From assembly GCA_038239345.1 (NCBI GenBank), contig JBBSEX010000001.1, forward strand, positions 372,001 through 436,000: a stretch of DNA of 64,000 bases, written 5' to 3'. This document shows, piece by piece, positions 8,335 through 15,037 of this stretch. The translations under genes were made by a program, and so were the position numbers. Below the pieces are notes generated by a model. The model had not been told where the DNA came from and searched no databases. It worked only from the letters and a program-made list of their open reading frames with translations. Positions within the stretch are counted from its first letter, which is position 1. Every line of letters begins with the position of its first letter. Source of the DNA: JBBSEX01 sp038239345 (GTDB lineage Bacteria > Acidobacteriota > Terriglobia > Bryobacterales > Bryobacteraceae).

Positions 8335-9145
8335 TGTTTTTCCAGGGTCCCTCACCCCGATTGAGGTAGTGCTGAATCTCTTCAAGGATGCTCTCGCACT
8401 CCTCCAGACCGCCCGCCGTGTAGTGCGCTCCGGCGGCTAGTAGTTTTTGTTCAGCCTGCAAAAGCAGATCGCGCTTCACTCCATCCGCGGCGCTCCGCCA
8501 CTCCTCCGCGGTCAACCCCACTTCGTTCCCGGTGCGCGTGATTCCAATCGTCCACATACCGGCATTCAGTCCTTCTTCGACATCCACCGTTGTATCGCCA
8601 ATTTTCACCATCGCCCACATCGGATATACATTCAACCGCTCGGTATTGCGATAACACATCCATGGCGCGGGCCGGCCTTGTGGTACGTCGTCTGGACAAA
8701 GCGCCGCGTCCGGTTGGAGACCCTGCTCCAGCGCACGGGCAAGCAGATAATCGAGCATCGGGCGCGTGTAGCCAGTTGTGCTTCCGATTCTCAAACCGCG
8801 TGAGCGCATCAATTCCACCGCTTCACAGGCACCCGTAATCACGCTCGAATGCTCGCTCAAACACTCCCACTGCCGCGGGATAAAATTGGCGTAGAGCACT
8901 TCCGTATCGCTTGCCGACGGCAGCATGCCATGCGTATCGCTCCACCTTTCGCGAACCCGCGGCAAAGTCAGAATGGCCGCGATATGCGACTTCTTGGCCA
9001 GACCCATGGCCGACCTGGCCTCCGCAATCTCAATCGGAACGCCGGCATCGGAGAAGATCCCACGCAGTGCTTCCACCGGTGCCCGGCTACCGTGATCGAC
9101 AATCGTTCCCGCCCAGTCCAGAATCACGCCGGCGAGTTTTGTCAT
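8309..9145 (-). CDS. phnX: Phosphonoacetaldehyde hydrolase (phosphonatase)
   Basis: HAD-family enzyme that splits phosphonoacetaldehyde into acetaldehyde and phosphate. The 278-residue protein has the diagnostic motif ILDWAGTIVDHGS with nucleophile D10, and MGLAKKSHI carrying the Schiff-base lysine (K51 by analogy with the Bacillus enzyme). GSTTGYTRPM and VKIGDTTVDVEEG complete the HAD motifs. The start at 9145 is chosen because GGGAGG lies just upstream. The usual partner PhnW (2-AEP transaminase) is not in the window; the FAD oxidase at 12712-13839 could supply the aldehyde instead. Confidence 0.93.
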   Translation of the reverse strand: MTKLAGVILDWAGTIVDHGSRAPVEALRGIFSDAGVPIEIAEARSAMGLAKKSHIAAILTLPRVRERWSDTHGMLPSASDTEVLYANFIPRQWECLSEHSSVITGACEAVELMRSRGLRIGSTTGYTRPMLDYLLARALEQGLQPDAALCPDDVPQGRPAPWMCYRNTERLNVYPMWAMVKIGDTTVDVEEGLNAGMWTIGITRTGNEVGLTAEEWRSAADGVKRDLLLQAEQKLLAAGAHYTAGGLEECESILEEIQHYLNRGEGPWKNNAGNRSGG

Positions 9146-9234
9146 TCGCTCCCTCCCAACATTAGTTAAGCCTAGGCCGCAAATAAAAATTTCCGATGAC
9201 AACTTTCATGTACATTGCGCGATGTTCGCCCGAA

Positions 9235-9260
9235 GCGGCTGTCATCAAGTGTTCAGCCGC
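9235..9260. promoter_or_regulatory. Hairpin in the divergent phnX/TonB-receptor control region
   Basis: Perfect inverted repeat GCGGCTG (9235-9241) and CAGCCGC (9254-9260) with a 12-base loop, in the 217-base space between the divergent phnX and receptor starts. On the plus strand it is followed by CTTTCGTCTGTTT, so it could act as an attenuator in the receptor leader, or as an operator. The receptor has a good Shine-Dalgarno (AAGGAG) at about 9350. I could not identify a convincing -35/-10 pair. Confidence 0.4.
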
Positions 9261-9362
9261 CTTTCGTCTGTTTGCAATCTGCGCAGCGTACGATCCAGAA
9301 AAGTCTTTTAAATCGGGATCCGAATTAACCACTTCCGCCACAAATCTAAGGAGCATTTCTGG

Positions 9363-10577
9363 ATGAATCGAATCGGTAAATTATGTTTGCTGACGCTGTT
9401 GCTGGCAGGGGCCGTCCTCCACGCGCAGTCCACCTTTGGCGTCATCGTCGGCGTTGTGACTGACCCGTCCGGTGCCGTCGTACAAGGCGCGAATATTGAG
9501 GCGAAAAGCCAAAGTACTGGCAGAATCAGAAGCACCATCACGGGCACCGACGGCTTATATCAATTGGTCAACCTTGACCCTGATGTCTACACCATCACCA
9601 TGTCCGCGAAAGGTTTTGCGAGCTCGGAACGCAAAGAAATTCAGCTACCGTCCCGGGAGACGATCCGCGTCGATGTACAACTTTCTTTGGATGGCGTGGC
9701 CAATACTTCTATTGAAGTACGAGAGACCGCGGTAAGCGAAAATTTAACGCGCTCGGATTCTAAATCAGGCACTGAAATTAATTCACTCGCGCTGAACTTT
9801 CGTGCCAGCGGTGCGCCCAGCCCCCTCGTTGTTGCCAACCTGGCGCCGAACGTACAGCCGGATGCAGCGGGTAACATTTCCATCGCTGGGCAGCTTCCCA
9901 CCGCAACTTCGTTCTCGCTCGACGGAATTTCCACGCAGAACGTCCGTGTTGGTGGCCCGAATAAAGATTTGTTTCCATCGGTTGAGAGTATCGCCGAATT
10001 CCGCGTCAACACCGCCGGCAACAGCGCCGAGTTTTCCCAGCCTACCGACATAACCGTAGTTAGCCGCAGCGGCGGTAATCAATTTCATGGCGCTGGATTC
10101 TGGTTCCTCCAACGCAAGGATTGGAACTCCGCGGACTCTCTCACGAAAAACGTCAACAACGGCGATGCCGATTCGTACGGCGCCACGCTGAGCGGTCCCA
10201 TTATTAAGAACCGCACCTTCTTCCTCTTCACCTACGAAGGTGTACGCCTTGACCAGAACACCTCCATCCAAACCTATACCGCTCCAGCCGCTTGGCGCAC
10301 AGGTGATTTTTCGCAGTCGGGGCAAATCATTATCGATCCAACTACCAGGGCGCCGTTCCCAGGCAATATCATCCCGCCGAACCGTATCAATCCCGTTGCC
10401 CAGAAACTGCTCAATGCGCTTCTGCCCGCTCCTACCGTTATTAACAATTCCCTCAGCGCACGAAATTACAACGTCCTGTTTCCGGGCAACTACAGCGTCG
10501 ACGGCTTCGACGGCCGCTTCGATCACAGCTTCGGATCGAATCACAAAGTATTTTTCGTGTTTCTAAGAAGCAAGTGA
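9363..10577 (+). CDS. TonB-dependent Oar-like receptor, N-terminal part (frameshifted)
   Basis: Outer-membrane receptor: signal peptide (about 1-21, ending AVLHAQ), a carboxypeptidase-regulatory-like beta-sandwich at about 25-110 (GVVTDPSGAVVQGANI), then a plug-like domain and the first barrel strands. The frame ends after 404 residues with an alien tail, and the barrel continues in another frame from 10574. Reading one extra T into the T5 run at 10551-10555 would fuse both parts into a protein of about 1,115 residues, the normal size for this acidobacterial family. AAGGAG upstream of the ATG supports the start. The ligand is unknown; the phosphonate neighbours suggest, but do not show, a role in uptake. 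Confidence 0.85.
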   Translation: MNRIGKLCLLTLLLAGAVLHAQSTFGVIVGVVTDPSGAVVQGANIEAKSQSTGRIRSTITGTDGLYQLVNLDPDVYTITMSAKGFASSERKEIQLPSRETIRVDVQLSLDGVANTSIEVRETAVSENLTRSDSKSGTEINSLALNFRASGAPSPLVVANLAPNVQPDAAGNISIAGQLPTATSFSLDGISTQNVRVGGPNKDLFPSVESIAEFRVNTAGNSAEFSQPTDITVVSRSGGNQFHGAGFWFLQRKDWNSADSLTKNVNNGDADSYGATLSGPIIKNRTFFLFTYEGVRLDQNTSIQTYTAPAAWRTGDFSQSGQIIIDPTTRAPFPGNIIPPNRINPVAQKLLNALLPAPTVINNSLSARNYNVLFPGNYSVDGFDGRFDHSFGSNHKVFFVFLRSK

Positions 10578-12715
10578 CAGCGGCCGGAGCTAACGGCAAC
10601 TCGGATTATGATGCCGTTTTGGGAACCTATAGCCAAGGCAGCGATCTGGCGAATTACGCCGGCTCCTACAACTGGATTGTGCGGCCCAATTTGATCAATG
10701 AATTCCGCGTTGGCTATACCAAGTCCGCTTACACATTCGGATACCCACTCGCGTCGCAAGGCGATGCTCTCATCTCCAGCCTGGGCATCCAAGGCTTGCC
10801 GGGATCGCCAAAGAACGGGCTCGGCGGCGTCCCTTCCCTCTATTTCCCCAGCTTGTTCGGTGGCCAAACTTCACCTGGCCATCCACGCCTACAGAAAAAT
10901 GGAGTGCTTGATCTGAACGACGGTCTTACCTGGATCAAAGGCCGGCACACCATCAAGGCCGGCTTCGAATTTCGCCGCCTGAATTATCAGGACAACATCA
11001 CCTTTCTCGCCGGCGACGAGTATGGAGATTATTTCTTCAGCGGCGCCTTCACCGGCGGTAGTAGCGATGCCCACGCCTTTGCCGGCGCGCTACTAGGGTT
11101 CGCCGATGCTACGGAGTTCGCCCAGAACGGTCCCGATGGCAAGCCCTTTGGCTATCACTACGGCGGATTCATTCAGGATGAATTCCGAATCCGTCCAAAT
11201 TTCACCTTGACCGCTGGTATTCGCTACGAGATCAACACGCCCTTCGACGATGAAACGCACCAACTCGGCAACTTCGACAGAAATTTTCCGGGCGGACGCC
11301 TTATCGTGCAAGGGCAGGAAGGTCTGAATAATATTAGTCCGGCATGGCGCTCTCAAGTGGAGGGGCTGTACAACAACGTGCCGTTCGTCTCCAGCGATGC
11401 GGTGGGCCTGCCCATTACGTTGCGGAACACTTACAAAGGCAACATCCAACCACGCTTGGGACTGGCTTGGAATCGCGATAACAAGACCACCATCCGCGCC
11501 GCTGCGGGCATCTACTCAGTACCTGTATTGGGCGCTGTTCTCTATTCGCTCTTAGGTGTCGACACAAGCAATTTCGCCGGCTTCACCTCCACCGCCAGCG
11601 CGCCGTTGATCTTCCCCAACGTCTTCCCGAACGGCTCGGCCTCGAACCCCGGCATCCCCTCCTACCGTCGCGCCAATAGCTTCGACTTGAAAGATCCGCG
11701 AGCCATTCAGTGGACGTTTTCAATCGACCGGGAAATTCTGCGGGGCACCGTCGTCCGGGCAGCCTACACCGGGTCCCATACCTACAACTTGATCTACAGC
11801 CCGGATCTGAATCAGGTGCGGCCCAATACTGTCGGGTATGCCGCGCTTACCGCTACTCCTGTCCTGCGCCTGCAAAACCTGAAGTATCCTTCGTTCGGCG
11901 AAGTTCTCACTCGGGATAACGGCCCCAGCTCGAAGTATCACGCCCTGACATTGGAATTCAATCGCCGCTTTGCCCGCAGTCTGACCTTCACCAACAGCTA
12001 CACCTGGGCTAAAAATTTAACCAACGCTCTGGGCGTAGCGCCGAATTCCAATATCGGCCAAGGCGGCCAAGGCGACAACGGACCGAACGTCAGCAACTAT
12101 TACGACATCAAGGACGATACCGGAAACGCCGCCTTCACACGCCGCCATCGCTTCGTAAATACGTTCACCTACGATCTGCCGTTTGGCCGCGGCCGCGCAT
12201 GCCTGGCCAACATCAGCCGTCCCGCGAACCTAATCGCCGGCGGATGGCGAGTAACCGGCGTAACTCTTCTTCAAAGCGGCCCCTACCTGACGCCTTACTT
12301 CACAAACGGCGATCCCTCGGGCACGAATCCGAAGCAGCGCAGCGTTCCTCAGCAGCGTCCCGACGTGGTTTCCGGAGTCAACGCAATCCCCGCAAATCAG
12401 ACCGCTGCAAACTGGTTTAACGCCGCCGCCTTCTCCGTCCCCGCCGATAACATCGGCCGCTTCGGCAATGCCGGCGTGGGAATTCTGGAAGGCCCGGGCA
12501 CAAAGGCCTTCTCCATGTCCGTGGGAAAGGATTTCAATCTTACCGAACGCTGCGGCCTGCGTTATGAGGCGCAGTTCGCCAACCTGTTTAACATCGAAAA
12601 TTTCGCCAACCCTAACATGAATGTTAGAAGCAACTTTGGCCAAATTACTTCGCTCCAAAGCGTCGAGCAAGGTGGACCGCGCACCATTCAGATGACGTTG
12701 CGGCTCTTCTTCTAA
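10574..12715 (+). CDS. TonB-dependent Oar-like receptor, C-terminal barrel part
   Basis: Continuation of the receptor begun at 9363. The 713-residue frame could nominally start at GTG 10574, but the same frame runs upstream as FRVSKKQ and joins the plug part naturally, so this is not an independent gene. It contains alternating beta-strand/loop segments of a 22-strand barrel (for example FTLTAGIRYEINTPF and LTFTNSYTWAKNLTN) and ends in a phenylalanine, as outer-membrane barrels do (MTLRLFF). Its stop overlaps the stop of the FAD oxidase on the other strand by two bases. Confidence 0.85.
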   Translation: MTAAGANGNSDYDAVLGTYSQGSDLANYAGSYNWIVRPNLINEFRVGYTKSAYTFGYPLASQGDALISSLGIQGLPGSPKNGLGGVPSLYFPSLFGGQTSPGHPRLQKNGVLDLNDGLTWIKGRHTIKAGFEFRRLNYQDNITFLAGDEYGDYFFSGAFTGGSSDAHAFAGALLGFADATEFAQNGPDGKPFGYHYGGFIQDEFRIRPNFTLTAGIRYEINTPFDDETHQLGNFDRNFPGGRLIVQGQEGLNNISPAWRSQVEGLYNNVPFVSSDAVGLPITLRNTYKGNIQPRLGLAWNRDNKTTIRAAAGIYSVPVLGAVLYSLLGVDTSNFAGFTSTASAPLIFPNVFPNGSASNPGIPSYRRANSFDLKDPRAIQWTFSIDREILRGTVVRAAYTGSHTYNLIYSPDLNQVRPNTVGYAALTATPVLRLQNLKYPSFGEVLTRDNGPSSKYHALTLEFNRRFARSLTFTNSYTWAKNLTNALGVAPNSNIGQGGQGDNGPNVSNYYDIKDDTGNAAFTRRHRFVNTFTYDLPFGRGRACLANISRPANLIAGGWRVTGVTLLQSGPYLTPYFTNGDPSGTNPKQRSVPQQRPDVVSGVNAIPANQTAANWFNAAAFSVPADNIGRFGNAGVGILEGPGTKAFSMSVGKDFNLTERCGLRYEAQFANLFNIENFANPNMNVRSNFGQITSLQSVEQGGPRTIQMTLRLFF

Positions 12716-13839
12716 AAGCCCGCCCGATCTGCGGTACCCTCCGCCAGTCCGAAAGAAAGCGTCATTCCCGATCCCCCGGGCGCAGTCGAAATATACACTC
12801 CGCTCGCGGGCTCAGCTTCGAAGAAGGGCTTATCGCGATGGAGCGCATACACGCCGTTCCAGCGTTGGGCAATGCGCGGATCCGGCAGCCGTAGAAACTT
12901 GCTGGCCTCGCGCAGAATCAAATCGTCAATCTCAGTCCTGTCGAACACATCGGGTGAGGCGCCGTATTCGTGCGAATCCCCTAGAGTAACGGCGCCGTCG
13001 GCTGTCGGCGATGCCAGAACATGGATCGCCCACTTGTCGTAATCGGGCATTTCGCGGGCGATTCGTTCCCGCAGATTCGCCAGCGTTGTACAGATCTGAA
13101 AAGCTTTATAAAACCGCAGCGTCAAACCCGCCGCCAGCGCCGGTCCCAATTGCCATCCGTTCGGCTGAGGCGCGGTGCGCATCATCTGCAGCTTGCATCG
13201 TGTCAATCCACTGTTCGCAAACAACGCGGGATATGGAGTTTCGAAATCTCGGCCCGAACAGACAATCGCGGCATCAACTCGCCATTGTTCATGCGCAGTC
13301 TCGATCATTGGAAGATCCACTCGCCGGACCGCCTCGCCAAACCGGATTTCGACACCTACCTGGCGTAAATATTCGCTCAATCCGGCGATCACCAGCGGTG
13401 GATCCACCGTGATCTCGCCAGCGCTCCAGAGTCCACCCTGCAAGCCCTCAGGTTGAATCGCATCGGACCGGCGGCACACTTGCTCAGGATTCTGCCATTC
13501 GCAAATATATCCGGCCTTAGGCCCGATCTCGGCGAACTCGCGCAACACCTCCGCTTCATCGGCTCTGTGCGCAACATGCAGCGAGCCCGTCGGAAGATAT
13601 GGCAGACGCGCCGCTTGCAAAGCTTCCAGCCAGATATCGCGGCTGCGTAGCGCCATGGAATGCATTTCGCCAGCCGGCTGACCAATCGGCCAGATCATGC
13701 CGAAATTCCGAACCGATGCGCCGCGTGCCCGTGGATCACGCTCAAACAGCACCACCCGGCGGCCTCTCCGAGCCAGCACATAGGCGTGCGCCAACCCCAA
13801 AATGCCGCCCCCGACGATCGCGATTTCCGCCTGATTCAT
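12712..13839 (-). CDS. FAD-dependent oxidoreductase of phosphonate clusters (TIGR03364-like)
   Basis: Flavoprotein of 375 residues in the D-amino-acid/glycine oxidase superfamily. The dinucleotide fold opens with AIVGGGILGLAHAYVLARRG and LFERDPRARGASVRNFGMIW; the C-terminal glycine-rich FAD segment is TAPGGSGMTLSFG. The RGASVRNFGM motif is characteristic of the subfamily often found next to phnX, members of which have been reported to oxidise 2-aminoethylphosphonate or its N-methyl form to phosphonoacetaldehyde. Here it could replace PhnW as the source of PhnX substrate. It is on the same strand as phnX but separated from it by the opposing TonB receptor gene, so it needs its own promoter. 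Confidence 0.82.
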   Translation of the reverse strand: MNQAEIAIVGGGILGLAHAYVLARRGRRVVLFERDPRARGASVRNFGMIWPIGQPAGEMHSMALRSRDIWLEALQAARLPYLPTGSLHVAHRADEAEVLREFAEIGPKAGYICEWQNPEQVCRRSDAIQPEGLQGGLWSAGEITVDPPLVIAGLSEYLRQVGVEIRFGEAVRRVDLPMIETAHEQWRVDAAIVCSGRDFETPYPALFANSGLTRCKLQMMRTAPQPNGWQLGPALAAGLTLRFYKAFQICTTLANLRERIAREMPDYDKWAIHVLASPTADGAVTLGDSHEYGASPDVFDRTEIDDLILREASKFLRLPDPRIAQRWNGVYALHRDKPFFEAEPASGVYISTAPGGSGMTLSFGLAEGTADRAGF

Positions 13840-13949
13840 TTCTCTCGCTCCCGCTCAAATAAAACGTCATTATCGGCGAACACAGCACACAGGATAATGA
13901 CAACGTAGCTGCTACAATAAATTTCTTCACCAACAGCAGGGGATCTGGA

Positions 13950-15026
13950 TTGTCATCGTCATTGCTTGCGCGAGCGGGCTCTTGGTTTCTGAACTCGGGG
14001 ATTCAGGAATCAAACGGAGGAGTCGCTCGTTACTATTTATCCGATCAGGGCCGCAATGCCCGCATTTCCACCGAGATCACAGGCTACGCCGCTAGCACGC
14101 TGGTCTATCTTCACGACATCACGGGCGACCCTCGCTATCTCGAGGCCGCAGTGCGCGCCGCCGATTTTCTCGTCAACGATGCCTGGAGCCCCGCGTCCGC
14201 CACCATTCCCTTTGAGCCCGTCTCCAATGGCGATCAGGCCTACGTCTACTTCTTCGATTGCGGCATTATCATCCGCGGATTGCTCGCCGTCTGGCGCATC
14301 ACCCAACAGCCCTCGCTTCTGGAACGTGCCCGTGAAATCGGGCTCTCCATGGCGTTCGATTTTATCGCCGATGGCGTCTTTCATCCCGTTCTTACCCTGC
14401 CCGACAAACAGCCGCTCGATTATCAGCCTCGCTGGTCGCGCCAGCCCGGTTGCTATCAAGCGAAGTCGGCCATGGGTTGGTATGATTTGGGCATTGCCGT
14501 TGGGGATGTGAAACTCGCTCAGTTGTATGAATCCGTGCTCGCTTTTGGGATCCGCACGCATGCCGACTTTCTTCCCGGCAGCGATAATCCCGAACGAGTG
14601 ATGGATCGCCTTCACGCTTATGGATACTTCCTGGAATCGCTTCTGCCCCTTGCCAGCCGCGCTGATTGCCGCGATGTCCTGACAACCGGTATCGAACGCA
14701 TGAGCTTGTATCTTCGTCAGATCGCCTCCATGTTTGAGCGCTCTGACGTGTATGCCCAGTTGCTCCGGCTCCGCCTTTTCACCGAGCATGCCGGCGTTCT
14801 GAAACTCAATGAAGCCCAGGCCGCCGAAGAAGCCGCAAAGATCTCCGAATTCCAATTGCAATCGGCCGATCCCCACAACGACGGTGGTTTCTCGTTTGGC
14901 AGAAAGAGCAGCGCGTATCTCCCATTCACAAATCCCGTCTCCACGGCGTTTTGTCTCCAGGCCATCGCCATGTGGCAGGAGCGTCAGGCAGGCCATCTGC
15001 GCACCAAACTCGCTTCACTCATTTAG
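13950..15026 (+). CDS. Alpha/alpha-toroid protein, VpsJ-like, polysaccharide biosynthesis
   Basis: A 358-residue cytoplasmic protein with repeated helical-pair motifs of six-hairpin glycosidases: ISTEITGYAASTLVYLHDIT, YFFDCGIIIRGLLAVW, YQAKSAMGWYDLGI, HAYGYFLESLLPL. Similar proteins in acidobacteria are annotated as polysaccharide biosynthesis protein VpsJ; the exact reaction is unknown. The start is TTG at 13950, preceded by GGGGA. It is followed 11 bases later by the fused glycosyltransferase, which supports a role in making a surface glycan. Confidence 0.72.
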   Translation: MSSSLLARAGSWFLNSGIQESNGGVARYYLSDQGRNARISTEITGYAASTLVYLHDITGDPRYLEAAVRAADFLVNDAWSPASATIPFEPVSNGDQAYVYFFDCGIIIRGLLAVWRITQQPSLLERAREIGLSMAFDFIADGVFHPVLTLPDKQPLDYQPRWSRQPGCYQAKSAMGWYDLGIAVGDVKLAQLYESVLAFGIRTHADFLPGSDNPERVMDRLHAYGYFLESLLPLASRADCRDVLTTGIERMSLYLRQIASMFERSDVYAQLLRLRLFTEHAGVLKLNEAQAAEEAAKISEFQLQSADPHNDGGFSFGRKSSAYLPFTNPVSTAFCLQAIAMWQERQAGHLRTKLASLI

Positions 15027-15037
15027 AAAATATCGCC

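Noticed and set aside
10551..10577. Programmed -1 frameshift in the TonB receptor
   Set aside because: A TTT TTC is not a perfect slippery heptamer and I saw no downstream pseudoknot; mutation or sequencing error is more likely.
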